Source: Candidatus Limnocylindrales bacterium (GTDB lineage Bacteria > Moduliflexota > Moduliflexia > Moduliflexales > JAUQPW01). Taken from it: a stretch of DNA of 64,000 bases. The translations under genes were made by a program, and so were the position numbers. Below the pieces are notes generated by a model, which did not search any database, was not told the DNA's origin, and worked only from the letters and a program-made list of their open reading frames with translations. Of the stretch, positions 16,546 to 25,543 are shown piece after piece (within the stretch, counting starts at the first letter, position 1; each line of letters begins with the position of its first letter). The stretch lies in assembly GCA_035559535.1 (NCBI GenBank), contig DATMBG010000051.1:310001-374000 (forward strand). Reading direction: 5' to 3'.

Positions 16546-17247
16546 ATGTTAAGACCTGAAGCGGGTCCTAAAATTCTCATGATTATAGTTTGTATTATCT
16601 CGCTTGTCGTGCTGATGGAACTGGATAATTATCTGGGACCGATTTCTATTCGGGCCGAAGAGAGTGGAGGCGATGATATTTTTTCCTTCTTCCTGGACCT
16701 GATTCTAGAGACTTTCCGGCTTTTATGGGAAATCCTTAAGTTTTTTGTCTCAATTTTGGAAAATATCCTGGATACTCTGTTTGGAAACCCTTATTATCAA
16801 GGAGATAGAGAGCTCTATAAACTTTATCGATGGGCAGAACGTGTCTCTGGACTCCCCTGGCAGGTATTCTGGGGACTCCATGCCGAGGAAAGTAGTGTAG
16901 GCAAGAACCTGGGAAGTTATCCGGTTATGAGGGTTTTATCGGAAGATCAAAAAGTTTACTTTCTGGAAATCTGTCAACAGTTAAACTGGGATCCTTATGA
17001 AATTTACGGCTCCAAATCCGGTGCTCTAGGTCCTTTCCAGATTATGCCAGAAACCTGGATTCGCTATGGGGTTGACGGAAATGGCGACGGTCGGAAAGAT
17101 CCCTTTACCCCTGAAGATGCAATCCTGACGGCAGCTAATTACCTTCTAAATAAAGGAGGTCAGGAAAATCTAGAAAAGGCCCTCTGGCACTACAATCCAG
17201 ATTCCGATTACGTTCAGCGGGTATTGAGCTACATTCGGAAAAATTAA
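16546..17247 (+). CDS. MltB-like lytic transglycosylase (SLT_2 type)
   Basis: A 233-residue periplasmic peptidoglycan lyase. Residues 10-28 are a membrane or signal segment; about 40-75 are a second hydrophobic amphipathic region (FFLDLILETFRLLWEILKFF). The catalytic domain begins near residue 95: the glutamate in HAEESSVGKNLGSY is the likely general acid, GALGPFQIMPETW and YGVDGNGDGRKDPF (an EF-hand-like loop) are signature MltB-family motifs, and ALWHYNPDSDYVQRVL closes the domain. It is shorter than E. coli MltB (about 360 residues), lacking much of the N-terminal part. Convergent with the response regulator gene, 2 nt away. Confidence 0.82.
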   Translation: MLRPEAGPKILMIIVCIISLVVLMELDNYLGPISIRAEESGGDDIFSFFLDLILETFRLLWEILKFFVSILENILDTLFGNPYYQGDRELYKLYRWAERVSGLPWQVFWGLHAEESSVGKNLGSYPVMRVLSEDQKVYFLEICQQLNWDPYEIYGSKSGALGPFQIMPETWIRYGVDGNGDGRKDPFTPEDAILTAANYLLNKGGQENLEKALWHYNPDSDYVQRVLSYIRKN

Positions 17248-17249
17248 CT

Positions 17250-17633
17250 TTAATCCACGGGCAGAGGTGGAATTAACCTTTCTATCTTAGCTAAGAGATC
17301 TGAAAATTCAAAGGGCTTCTGAATATAATCGTCGGCTCCGTACTTTTTCCCCTCTACTTTGTAAGAAGTCTTCTTATAAACCGCCGTCATTAAAATAATG
17401 GGAGTATGTTTGAGTTGGGCATTTTCCTTAACTTTTTTACATAACTCAAATCCATGAAGTCGAGGGATTAATAAATCACTGATAATAAGATCGGGATTTT
17501 CCTTTTCTATCAACTCATACCCACTTGCCCCATCCCTTGCAAAAATAACCTGATAGCCTTGTTGTTCCAATCGTAATTGCAACAAGTTGATCATGTCTTT
17601 ATCATCGTCGATGATTAAAATTTTTTTTCCCAT
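17250..17633 (-). CDS. Single-domain response regulator (CheY-like receiver)
   Basis: A stand-alone receiver domain of about 127 residues. The acidic pocket IDDDKD, the phosphorylated aspartate in LIISDLLIP, the switch threonine in LMTA and the lysine in IQKPFE are all present; there is no output domain. I chose the ATG at 17633, which follows GAGGG by 10 nt and gives MGKKILIIDDD; an ATG at 17663 overlaps the lolA-like stop (ATGA) and would add ten residues by translational coupling. No histidine kinase is nearby, so the partner is unknown. Co-transcription with the LolA gene is likely from the overlap. Confidence 0.85.
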   Translation of the reverse strand: MGKKILIIDDDKDMINLLQLRLEQQGYQVIFARDGASGYELIEKENPDLIISDLLIPRLHGFELCKKVKENAQLKHTPIILMTAVYKKTSYKVEGKKYGADDYIQKPFEFSDLLAKIERLIPPLPVD

Positions 17634-17659
17634 ACTTTTAAATCCCTCTGTAAACCGAA

Positions 17660-18322
17660 TCATTTCTGCTGAATAACCTCTACCCCCTTGGGAATTTGAA
17701 AATGAAATTTATCCTCAGGTAAGTTGACATTGGTCTGAATATCGGTAAAGTAAACGTCGGTTATATTTCCATACAAATCATACACTGAAGTGTGAACAAC
17801 CAAATAGGTAGAGGGGTCTACAGAGAGAATGAGTTTTGAAAAATCGGGTTGAGCCGTTTTAGGAACCAATTCAAGGTGGTAGGTATTCGGGGGATGCCCT
17901 TCTGTATCCGGAACCAGTTGGATATGAAAATCTTCTTTTAGCTTTCCTCCTCCGGCCAAAAAATTAATAGGGATCCGTGAGCTATAAACTGATTGTATCT
18001 TTTCGACAATAACCTGTTCATCACCGGGAAGATAGAGCCAAAGGGTTTCTCCATCACTGACTAAAAGTTGCTCATTGGGGGGTAGATATTCCCAACGCAT
18101 TTTTCCAGGCTTTTTGAAATAGACGACTCCTTCAGACTTTTGTTTTTGTTTACCTCCCAGGGACTTCAAGGCAGCTACCTGACTAAAATGAGCCTGAAGG
18201 TCTTGGGTATTGTTATATCGGGTTTGAAGTTGATGGATAATCTCATCAACCGAAACGTTCTGGGCTTGCAGAGCAGGATTAATAAAAAACCAGAAACCTA
18301 TCAGCAGAAACAAAAATAACAT
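17660..18322 (-). CDS. lolA: LolA-like outer-membrane lipoprotein carrier
   Basis: A 220-residue periplasmic protein with signal peptide (about 1-20, NPALQAQ) and a LolA fold: VDEIIHQLQTRYNNTQDLQAHFSQ, then YFKKPGKMRWEYLPPNEQLLVSDGETLWLYLPGDEQV, the strand signature of the lipoprotein-carrying half-barrel. It would ferry lipoproteins from LolCDE to the outer membrane; no lolB or lolCDE is in view. The gene overlaps or abuts the response regulator that follows. The promoter candidate at 18384-18412 gives a leader of about 55 nt. Confidence 0.85.
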   Translation of the reverse strand: MLFLFLLIGFWFFINPALQAQNVSVDEIIHQLQTRYNNTQDLQAHFSQVAALKSLGGKQKQKSEGVVYFKKPGKMRWEYLPPNEQLLVSDGETLWLYLPGDEQVIVEKIQSVYSSRIPINFLAGGGKLKEDFHIQLVPDTEGHPPNTYHLELVPKTAQPDFSKLILSVDPSTYLVVHTSVYDLYGNITDVYFTDIQTNVNLPEDKFHFQIPKGVEVIQQK

Positions 18323-18383
18323 AAACGAATCCCTTTCTTGTGCACTATTTCGTCCATTTAAAGTTCAACCCCTCGATGAAATA

Positions 18384-18412
18384 AGCTTAAATGAAAAAAG
18401 CCCTTTTGTCAA
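18384..18412 (-). promoter_or_regulatory. Promoter candidate for the LolA gene
   Basis: Reading the minus strand: TTGACA (18412-18407), 17-nt spacer, TAAGCT (18389-18384). Perfect -35, weak -10, correct spacing and position. Confidence 0.45.
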
Positions 18413-18766
18413 GGGTTGTCGATAGTCTCCGTAACCTCAGTTGAGATTAGCCTTTAGGGGTTATAGCTCGACAAGGCTAAATTCGGTTTTAACCTTAAAA
18501 GCTTCGTAGGAGCGATCTGTCAATTCCCTACGCCTTCTTCCCCGCATGCGGGGGAAGAGAGGGATAGAGAGGAAAAGGGGGCTTCCTTTGGTAGCAATCA
18601 TCTTACCTGAACACCCTAAGCCTCGTAAGGGCGGCCTGTGAGATTCTGGTATCGTCTTTATAAATAGGTTGCTCCTACGGAGCTAAAAGATCCGGGGTGG
18701 GACCGTACGGGCTACAAACAGGTCGTCCCACCTGGGTTTTTCGGTCATTTAATAGGGTCGAGATAG
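18413..18766. repeat. Gene-free repeat-rich spacer
   Basis: No gene is seen here. The stretch 18530-18570 holds a GC-rich hairpin (CTTCCCC-GCATGC-GGGGGAAG). GGTGGGAC (18696-18703) pairs with GTCCCACC (18725-18732) below the UGM-like gene and may help stop its transcript. AAACAGGTCGTCCC (18716-18729) recurs exactly, inverted, at 27458-27471. Segments such as CTTCGTAGGAGCG recur in other spacers. Confidence 0.45.
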
Positions 18767-20065
18767 TTAAAATCTTTGTAATCTAAGGGCCATATCACGA
18801 CCACTTAAAATAGCCTGCTCCATGGAAGAGTACTCCCATCGGCCATAACGGCCGATGGCATAGATATTCTGACTTTCCAGGTAAGGATGGATAAGTTTCA
18901 AGGCTTCTTGCCGGTTTCTATCGTGGATGACATAGGCACAGGGGATATCCACGATATTAGAGGCTAAAATCTCATCCTCATCCCGTAGAATTCCACATTG
19001 AATGAGCCCGGCCATGACGTCTTCCATCAATTGAGAGGCCGGTATCTTCTCTTCCGGTAGGTGCGAGACTTCAACATACATGGAACTACACCCCTTGGGA
19101 ACGGTATCAGGAGCATAATTCATGGGAAATCCAACGCGATAAAAAGGAAACTGAGGTTCAGGAAAGTAGATCCAGTGTTTGTCGGAAATCCCAGGGCGTT
19201 TAACGCCTAAATTGACATCATAAACCGACAAATACCGAAGGGTTTTACCTGCTTTTCGAATTTCTTCAGGTAAATCCCGGATAATGCGGAGGAGAGAGGG
19301 CAGGGGCATGGTAGAGACCAGGGCATCGTAGGAATAAACAGTATTATCGTCAAGGCAAATTGTCCGCTGTTGCAAGGAAATCTCTACAACTTTCTTTTTT
19401 AGATGCAGGTTTTGAATATACTTCGTAAAAGATTGGGGTAACTGACAAATTCCCCCTTGCTTGGGATAAAGGAACGAAGGATTATAACCAAAAGCGCGAT
19501 TTTTAATCCCCAGGGCTCCATTTAGAATTTCATCTAAAGTTGGCCGAGGTACGGACCAGGAAACCCAATCTGCAGTTATTTCTTTCAAGGGAGTCCGCCA
19601 GAGTTTTTGATTATAAGGAATCATGAAATGCCTGGCAATTCCGGCCCCAAAAGTTTGATATACCCAATCTTCAAAGGAGAGAGATTCGGCTGACTGGGGG
19701 CCATTTGGGAATTTCAAATAGGCTTCCACAAACCCTGCAATGCATTCTTTAATAACCTCTTTGGAGAGTCCATAGGTATTGGCCTGGAAAGGATATTCTG
19801 TGTAGGTACCTTTGGAATAAATATAGGCCCGACGGGAGTGGGAGGCAAAAGCATCGGGCAAAAGTCGGGCCACGAGGTCCTTCGTATAAGGGTCTCGCAT
19901 ATGAAGAAGGTGTCCGGTATAATCAAAGGAAAAGCCGTTGATTTCAAAGGATCTACATAATCCCCCAACCTCCGATTCTTTTTCAAAGATCTGATAGTTT
20001 TGTCCCAAATGAAAGGCGGTACTTAAACCCGCCAACCCTGCTCCGATAATAATGATTTCCCCCAT
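18767..20065 (-). CDS. FAD-dependent UDP-galactopyranose mutase/protoporphyrinogen oxidase-like protein
   Basis: A 432-residue flavoprotein of the NAD(P)-binding/amine-oxidase superfamily. The N-terminal Rossmann motif IIIGAGLAGLSTAFHLG and EKESEVGGLCRSFEINGFSFDYTGHLLH define the FAD site; GHLLH is a hallmark of UDP-galactopyranose mutase-like proteins, where the histidine lies at the flavin. MLIPYNQKLW-type residues (FMIPYNQKLWRTP) also match that group. Closing residues AIGRYGRWEYSSMEQAILSG carry the C-terminal FAD contact. With the WecA-like transferase and nucleotidyltransferase upstream, a role in making a surface-glycan precursor is inferred. Confidence 0.78.
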   Translation of the reverse strand: MGEIIIIGAGLAGLSTAFHLGQNYQIFEKESEVGGLCRSFEINGFSFDYTGHLLHMRDPYTKDLVARLLPDAFASHSRRAYIYSKGTYTEYPFQANTYGLSKEVIKECIAGFVEAYLKFPNGPQSAESLSFEDWVYQTFGAGIARHFMIPYNQKLWRTPLKEITADWVSWSVPRPTLDEILNGALGIKNRAFGYNPSFLYPKQGGICQLPQSFTKYIQNLHLKKKVVEISLQQRTICLDDNTVYSYDALVSTMPLPSLLRIIRDLPEEIRKAGKTLRYLSVYDVNLGVKRPGISDKHWIYFPEPQFPFYRVGFPMNYAPDTVPKGCSSMYVEVSHLPEEKIPASQLMEDVMAGLIQCGILRDEDEILASNIVDIPCAYVIHDRNRQEALKLIHPYLESQNIYAIGRYGRWEYSSMEQAILSGRDMALRLQRF

Positions 20066-20094
20066 GAAGATTTAGGATGGAAGTACGGAAGTAT

Positions 20095-20196
20095 GGGGGT
20101 ATGGGAGTATGGGAGTGGGGGGGTGTGGAAGTGTGGGAGTAGAAGATAGAACTTCCATACTTCCACACCCCCCCACTCCCATACTCCCATACCCCC
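20095..20196. repeat. Perfect 38-bp inverted repeat of GTATGGGA words
   Basis: A 38-nt arm (20095-20132) of tandem words such as GTATGGGA and GTGTGGAA is matched exactly by its reverse complement at 20159-20196 with a 26-nt loop. It fills the gap between the UGM-like and WecA-like genes. The arms are purine-rich on one strand; transcribed, they would form a very stable hairpin. Confidence 0.85.
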
Positions 20197-20207
20197 ACAC
20201 TTTTCAA

Positions 20208-21380
20208 TTAATCCATCTTCACGTGACTCAACCGCCTGGCCACAACCAAAGTTAGAAGTCCCAGGATAACAAGGACAAAAGTCGGTAAAACTTCCGAAGT
20301 TTGCTGGATAAGCCACAAGGCTATGAGGCCTAAAATCACCGTAACCCCATAGCTGACCAGAACCACCTGTTTGACCGACCATCCCAGGGCACGGCAACGA
20401 AGCGCATAGTGATCTTTACTTCCTAAAAACATGGAGCGACCTTTTCGCCATCGCAAATACATCACAAAGAGGGTATCAAAAATAGGAACTCCCAGGATTA
20501 AAACAGGGGAAAGGAGGGCCAGCGAATTCTCTGAGCTATAGCTTCCAATCATGGCCAAAGCTCCTAACATCAGGCCAATGAACATACTTCCAGTATCTCC
20601 CAGGTAAATCTGAGCTGGTTGAAAGTTATATCGTAAAAATCCCAGAAGACTTCCGGCCAGTCCCATGGTTAAGGTCGCAATCATATCGGCACCGTTCAGA
20701 TAAGCCACTCCAAAGAGGATCAAAGACGCAAAAAATGCCACCCCGCTCGCAAGTCCATCCATAATATCGATGATATTGATGGCATTAATGATTCCCAGCA
20801 TCCAAAAAACAGTCAGGGTAAGTTTAAGCCAATCGGGGAAAATCCCAATTTCTATTACGATCCCGGATTTGATAAGGACGACTACCGCCAGGCACTGACC
20901 AAGAAACTTTACCTGGGGGGTCAAAGCACCCAGGTCATCGAAAAGTCCCAGAATAACAACCATAGAACCTGCTAAAATCAGTCCGAGAACTCGCTGATCG
21001 AACTGAAAGGTTAAAGATATGGTCAAGAGAAAAGCCAGATAAATAGCCATCCCACCTAAATAAGGTACCGGATGTTTCTGGACTTTGAGTCGACCGTCCG
21101 GTTTATCGACAATGTTATATCGGAGGGCGGCCTCTCTGGCCCTGGGAGTCCCGTAAAGAGATAAAAATAAAGCACAGAGAAAAGTTAAGAGATGCCCCCA
21201 CAACTCGTATTGATCGGGTAAAGTAGAAAGAATCGAATGGCCCGATAGCTGAGGGTAAATAAGTGTTATAACCGAAATAGAAAAAATCAGGATTGCATTG
21301 ATATTGAAAGGGTTCCGTTTACCCCTTGAAGCAGGGACTTTAAATCCTTGTTGTTCAATGGTTTCTTCTAAATTCTTCAC
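20208..21380 (-). CDS. WecA/TagO-like undecaprenyl-phosphate sugar-1-phosphate transferase
   Basis: A 390-residue polytopic membrane enzyme of glycosyltransferase family 4 (MraY/WecA/TagO), moving a sugar phosphate from a UDP-sugar to undecaprenyl phosphate on the cytoplasmic face. Signature motifs: KPDGRLKVQKHPVPYLGG, GLFDDLGALTPQVKFLGQ (catalytic aspartates), INIIDIMDGLASG and YLGDTGSMFIG. About ten hydrophobic helices are evident. It starts glycan or O-antigen/teichoic-like chain synthesis; which sugar is uncertain. It follows the UbiE gene by 38 nt. The downstream gap has the perfect 38-bp hairpin (20095-20196). Confidence 0.88.
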   Translation of the reverse strand: MKNLEETIEQQGFKVPASRGKRNPFNINAILIFSISVITLIYPQLSGHSILSTLPDQYELWGHLLTFLCALFLSLYGTPRAREAALRYNIVDKPDGRLKVQKHPVPYLGGMAIYLAFLLTISLTFQFDQRVLGLILAGSMVVILGLFDDLGALTPQVKFLGQCLAVVVLIKSGIVIEIGIFPDWLKLTLTVFWMLGIINAINIIDIMDGLASGVAFFASLILFGVAYLNGADMIATLTMGLAGSLLGFLRYNFQPAQIYLGDTGSMFIGLMLGALAMIGSYSSENSLALLSPVLILGVPIFDTLFVMYLRWRKGRSMFLGSKDHYALRCRALGWSVKQVVLVSYGVTVILGLIALWLIQQTSEVLPTFVLVILGLLTLVVARRLSHVKMD

Positions 21381-21418
21381 GTTTAACTCCTAAGTTTCGT
21401 AGCACCCAAGGTGATGGA

Positions 21419-22141
21419 TTACTGACCGGGTTTAGCTCCTACATGCACGGCTACGATACCTCCCGTCAGGCGTCTAAATTGAACTTCTTGACAACCTGCT
21501 TGAATCATGAGATTTCCAAATTCCTCAGGAGTGTAAAACTCCAATACGGAAGCCGGAAGATAAGAATAAGCCCGGGTATCCCGGGAAAGTATGCGACCGA
21601 GAAAAGGCAAAACATATCGGAAATAGATAAGATAAAAGGCCGAAAACAACGGGAGCGAGGGTTTATAAAACTCCAGTACGATCAATCGACCTCCGGGTTT
21701 AATAACCCGCAACATTTCGATCAAACCGGTCTTACGATCTACTACATTCCGTATTCCAAAGGCAACCATAGCGGTATCAAAGGTAGAATCAGGAAAAGGG
21801 AGCTGGAGGGCGTCTCCCTGAAGGAACAGAATAGGGAGTCGGGTCTTTCTCACTTTTTCCTGGGCTAACTGAAGCATTTCGTAACAAAAATCCACCCCAA
21901 CAACTTGAACCCGGGGCGATGAAGCCAGCTCGGTTCGCACCGTCTTATGCAAAGCGATGGCCATATCTCCCGTTCCACAACAGACATCCAGAACAAGCCC
22001 TCCTTCAGGCAACCGAACTTCTCGAACCGCTTTTTTTCTCCAGTATCGATCAAAGGAAAGACTCAAGAAATGGTTTAAAAAATCATACCGCCACGCGATC
22101 CTGGCAAACATTTTTTGGATCGTTTCTGCTTCTTTTTTCAT
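21419..22141 (-). CDS. ubiE: Demethylmenaquinone/ubiquinone methyltransferase UbiE/MenG
   Basis: A 240-residue SAM-dependent C-methyltransferase of quinone synthesis. FARIAWRYDFLNHFLSLSFDRYWR is the family N-terminal signature, VLDVCCGTGDMAIAL is motif I (SAM), MVAFGIRNVVDRKTGL is the typical internal signature and LIVLEFYKPS follows. It probably methylates demethylmenaquinone or the ubiquinone ring; cytochrome bd at 33.5 kb would use the product. It lies inside an envelope-glycan group, 124 nt after the nucleotidyltransferase gene, which is a common but not functionally required arrangement. Confidence 0.92.
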   Translation of the reverse strand: MKKEAETIQKMFARIAWRYDFLNHFLSLSFDRYWRKKAVREVRLPEGGLVLDVCCGTGDMAIALHKTVRTELASSPRVQVVGVDFCYEMLQLAQEKVRKTRLPILFLQGDALQLPFPDSTFDTAMVAFGIRNVVDRKTGLIEMLRVIKPGGRLIVLEFYKPSLPLFSAFYLIYFRYVLPFLGRILSRDTRAYSYLPASVLEFYTPEEFGNLMIQAGCQEVQFRRLTGGIVAVHVGAKPGQ

Positions 22142-22265
22142 TTATCTGACAAACCCTTCCGACGGGTTGTGGAGCAAAATGCCGGGTAACCTGGAGCGAG
22201 TCCGCCTATGTTCTAATAATTATAAAGAAATCAGCGAATTCACTTCATCAAACGAAACGTTTAAC

Positions 22266-23426
22266 CTACTTCAAAACGTTTCCTGTCGGAACCTCTACTT
22301 CCGGGTCCACATACACGCCGGGATGGGTTATCACATTCTGCCCTACCCGAACACGATCTCCCAAGATGACCCCGAGTTTTGTTAGACCGGTATCTACCCA
22401 GGAATTTTTTACCCTGGCCCGGACAGTAGGATTTCCCGGCAGCTCACACAGGGTTCTAAATCCGGAGCCAATCTGGACTTCTTCTCCCAAAACCGAATTT
22501 GAGATCTGGCACCTAGAACCTATTTGAGTTCTATCTCCGATTAAAGAATTTTCCACCACCGTTCCAGAACCCAGAAAACAACTCTTCCCAAGGGTCACAA
22601 ATCCTTTGAGCCAGCATTCCGATTCAATCACACAATCCGAACCGACCCATGCTATTCCATCTATTTTTACCCCTTCTCCAATATGAATCCCAGACCCTCC
22701 CCACAGCTTTCCACTTCCATACTCTGTATAATCCTTTCGGGCTTCTTTCATTAAAAGCTCATTGGCCTGTAACAGACTCCAGGGATAAGCAATGGGAATC
22801 CAGTACTTTTGAACAAACCGACAAACAATGGATACCCTCTGGGCAAGTATTTTCATAGCCGAGGTTATTTCATATTCCCCTCGAGGACTTCGCTGGATCC
22901 CCTCGAGAATATCAAAAACGGCTTCATCCAGAACATATAGCCCAGTATTGGCAAATCGAGTGGGTGGATCCTGGGATTTTTCTATTATATCCTTCACAAG
23001 ACCCTGTTCTATTATAAGAACCCCGTAGTCTCTCGCGTCTTTTACTTCTTGGGCCAGGACAGCGCAGGGATATTGTAAACATCCTTGAATGTCCTCCCGA
23101 TGATAGAGATCATCTCCATTTAAAAGAACAAAACGATCCCGAATCAAACTTCGTACTTGCATTGCTGCATGTCCTGTGCCGAGTTGTTCTTCCTGGATCA
23201 CATATCGAAGTGGAAGGCCCTGGTAAGAGCTCCTGAAATAGGCCTGTATCATCTCTTTCCGATATCCAACAATAAGAATTACTTCTTCTACCAAACCCAC
23301 TAACTGCTCCAACTGATGTTCCAAAATGGGCTTATTGGCAATTTTAAGGAGGGGCTTGGGTCGGGTAAGGGTTAAGGGATAAGTTCGGGTTGATTTCCCG
23401 GCAGCCATAATAACAGCCTGTACCAT
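22266..23426 (-). CDS. Sugar-1-phosphate nucleotidyltransferase with left-handed beta-helix
   Basis: A 386-residue GlmU-like protein. Residues 1-230 form a nucleotidyltransferase domain: QAVIMAAGKSTRTYPLTLTRPKPLLKIANKPILEH is split as signature and substrate loop, and LLNGDDLYH is the metal-binding motif. Residues 250-386 contain hexapeptide repeats (IGEGVKIDGIAWVGSDCVIE, LGKSCFLGSGTVVENSLIGD) of a left-handed beta-helix, which may hold an acyltransferase site or only oligomerise. The substrate may be glucose-, mannose- or GlcNAc-1-phosphate; true GlmU is about 450 residues, so it is not asserted. It heads the minus-strand glycan/quinone group. Confidence 0.82.
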   Translation of the reverse strand: MVQAVIMAAGKSTRTYPLTLTRPKPLLKIANKPILEHQLEQLVGLVEEVILIVGYRKEMIQAYFRSSYQGLPLRYVIQEEQLGTGHAAMQVRSLIRDRFVLLNGDDLYHREDIQGCLQYPCAVLAQEVKDARDYGVLIIEQGLVKDIIEKSQDPPTRFANTGLYVLDEAVFDILEGIQRSPRGEYEITSAMKILAQRVSIVCRFVQKYWIPIAYPWSLLQANELLMKEARKDYTEYGSGKLWGGSGIHIGEGVKIDGIAWVGSDCVIESECWLKGFVTLGKSCFLGSGTVVENSLIGDRTQIGSRCQISNSVLGEEVQIGSGFRTLCELPGNPTVRARVKNSWVDTGLTKLGVILGDRVRVGQNVITHPGVYVDPEVEVPTGNVLK

Positions 23427-23518
23427 GGGTTGATAAACGGCAGTTTGTGTATTACGGAGAATTCACTTCGTAATGCACATTCCGTCTACTAAGTGCCAAT
23501 TATTGTCACCTTCCTCCT

Positions 23519-23533
23519 GAAACCTGGCAGGTT
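23519..23533. promoter_or_regulatory. Small palindrome between divergent genes
   Basis: AAACCTG-G-CAGGTTT is a perfect 7-bp inverted repeat around one base, in the gap between the divergent nucleotidyltransferase and LLM-oxidoreductase genes; operator-like, without further support. Confidence 0.3.
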
Positions 23534-23627
23534 TTAAAGAAACCTTAACAGGGCGTCCTATCCCGGTCAATTAAAACTGTTTCAATCTATAAAGATACAG
23601 CGATTAAAAAATTCTTGCTTTCTAATC

Positions 23628-23656
23628 TTGACACCGACTGGTAATCCTTTTATCGT
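23628..23656 (+). promoter_or_regulatory. Promoter candidate for the LLM oxidoreductase
   Basis: TTGACA (23628-23633), 17-nt spacer, TATCGT (23651-23656), 72 nt before the chosen start codon. Confidence 0.5.
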
Positions 23657-23727
23657 TACCCTTGAAGAGAACTTTTCTTTTCTTGTTTTCCCGACGGCGA
23701 ATCCCACACCTTTTAAAGGAGATATCT

Positions 23728-24633
23728 ATGAAATTTGGAATTACCATACCTCATTATAATCAGTTTCCCTCCAAGAAAGCCATTACCAGAGTAGCCCAAA
23801 AAGCCGAGGAATTGAACTATGATTCTATCTGGGTTACGGATCATATCGGTATTCCTAAGCCTTATATTGCCCGGTTTGGGGAAGTTTTTTATGAGCCTCT
23901 GATGGTATTGTCTTATTTAACGGCGATTACCCATCGAATTCCCTTAGGGACCAGTGTGATTATTCTTCCTTATCGAAACCCATTATTTCTGGCTAAAGCC
24001 CTGGCTACCGCCGATCAGCTTTCGGACGGAAGGATTATTTGTGGATTCGGAGTAGGCTGGTGTAAAGAAGAATTCGATGCCCTTGGAGTCCCCTTTGAAA
24101 AAAGAGGATCTCTCAGCAACGAATCCCTTCAAATTCTAAAAGAGATCTGGACCGGTGAAGATCCTAAATTTCAAGGAAAATACTTCCAATTTTCAGATAT
24201 AAAATTCCTTCCAAAACCTGTTCAAAAACCCCATCCTCCCATCTGGATTGGAGGTAAAAGTGAAGGAGCCTTGCGGCGCGCTGCAGAGTTCGGAGATGTC
24301 TGGCATCCCACTTTTATGACCCCATCCGAAGCCAAGCAGATGGTTCAGCAGTTTAGGGAAATAGCTGCAAAAAAGGGGCGGGACGCCGAAAAAATTCCCG
24401 TCGCCCTCCGGGCCCAATTGCAAATCCATCAAAAACCCGAACCCCACTCGGGTAAATATCCTTTAGTGGGACCCACCTCTCAAATCCTTGAAAACATCCA
24501 CAAGTATCGGGAGGCCGGAATCAGTTATCTGGTCCTGGATTTGTTTTATGGGGTTCCGGAATTAATCTCCGAAACCCTGGATAGTATGCTGGTAACGATG
24601 GAACAACTGGCTGAAATAAAAAACCACCTGTAG
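23728..24633 (+). CDS. LLM-class flavin/F420-dependent oxidoreductase
   Basis: A 301-residue luciferase-like (LLM) oxidoreductase. I chose the ATG at 23728, preceded by AAAGGAGAT at ideal spacing and giving MKFGITIPHYNQ, the normal family start. Motifs include DSIWVTDHIGIP, GTSVIILPYRNP, GFGVGWCKEEFDALG and PHPPIWIGGKSEGALRRAAEFGDVWHP, which together suggest the F420-dependent TIGR03619/Rv-like branch rather than FMN luciferases. The substrate is unknown. It is a single gene; F420-biosynthesis genes are not in the window. Confidence 0.85.
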   Translation: MKFGITIPHYNQFPSKKAITRVAQKAEELNYDSIWVTDHIGIPKPYIARFGEVFYEPLMVLSYLTAITHRIPLGTSVIILPYRNPLFLAKALATADQLSDGRIICGFGVGWCKEEFDALGVPFEKRGSLSNESLQILKEIWTGEDPKFQGKYFQFSDIKFLPKPVQKPHPPIWIGGKSEGALRRAAEFGDVWHPTFMTPSEAKQMVQQFREIAAKKGRDAEKIPVALRAQLQIHQKPEPHSGKYPLVGPTSQILENIHKYREAGISYLVLDLFYGVPELISETLDSMLVTMEQLAEIKNHL

Positions 24634-25025
24634 GATCCCTTCACCATCATAAAAATGTTGCGTAAGGACGTAGGATGATCCCTGGGATCCCTTTTAAGAG
24701 GGGACAGTCCCCAGGGATTGTCCTCAGGGTTTATGCGGTAGAAGAGCTCAAAGAAAAAGGAGAACCGAAATAATGGATTATTTGATCCACAAAGGGGGAT
24801 AGCCTGAGTTTCCCTTGAAGTAAGGACGATAAGAAGAAGATTTAAGCCTGTTGGTTAAGGTGAAGGGCCGATTCGCAGAGATGCAAGGCATCCTGTTGGC
24901 ATCGCTCCCTGTTGGGTTAGAATAGTCCCCGCACAGGTTGCCGCAAATTTCCCAGGGGCTTCAAGACCAAAGTGGTCAATGTGGTTGGTAAGCCCGGGGG
25001 ATTTTAATCATCGAACCGGCCGGTA
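24634..25025. other. Gene-free stretch between convergent genes
   Basis: No gene seen. ATCCCTGGG (24678-24686) and CCCAGGGAT (24710-24718) form a perfect 9-bp stem about 45 nt beyond the LLM gene; there is no T-tract, so a terminator role is uncertain. The rest shows nothing clear. Confidence 0.4.
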
Positions 25026-25532
25026 TTATTCAAAGGGTTGGCCAAACCGCCCACGATGGGCTACCTCAGAAAGAGGTTTGCGGTTCTTCTTACCTTTACC
25101 AATGGCCTGCGTTGGATAGCCAAAGGGAACAATGGCCAACACGTCCAGATCATCGGGGATGTTCAGCAAGGGCTTGACGGCGTTTAATCCTAAAAAACCT
25201 ACCCAGTTCGAACCCACCCCTTCAGACCATGCCGTTAAGATCATGGATTGAATCGCCCGGCTCGCATCAGAGACCGAAAACTTCGTCCTCTCAATCGCCA
25301 CCACAATCGCTAACGGTGCCTGGGCAATGTAAGGTCCTGTTCGGGCCAACGCTCCCAGTTGGCGTAACATATTTCGATCCTCGACTACAATAAAATGCCA
25401 GGGTTGACCGTTCATACTACTCCCGGTCAGTCGCCCTGCCTCCACAATCCGCCGGACAACATCCGGTGGAATGGATTTATCCTGGTAACTCCGGACGGCT
25501 AATACCGTCCGCACCGCTTCAAAAACGTCCAT
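25026..25532 (-). CDS. Nitroreductase family protein
   Basis: A 168-residue FMN-dependent nitroreductase-fold protein. VRTVLAVRSYQDKSIPPDVVRRIVEAG and SSMNGQPWHFIVVEDR are the FMN-binding signatures, followed by the helical dimer region and EGVGSNWVGFLG, FGYPTQAIGKGKKNRKPLSEV. It is short but complete for the family. Relatives reduce nitro-compounds, quinones or F420-type substrates; this one is uncharacterised. The NIPSNAP gene stops only 11 nt upstream, so the two form an operon. Confidence 0.85.
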   Translation of the reverse strand: MDVFEAVRTVLAVRSYQDKSIPPDVVRRIVEAGRLTGSSMNGQPWHFIVVEDRNMLRQLGALARTGPYIAQAPLAIVVAIERTKFSVSDASRAIQSMILTAWSEGVGSNWVGFLGLNAVKPLLNIPDDLDVLAIVPFGYPTQAIGKGKKNRKPLSEVAHRGRFGQPFE

Positions 25533-25543
25533 GGCCGACCTCC

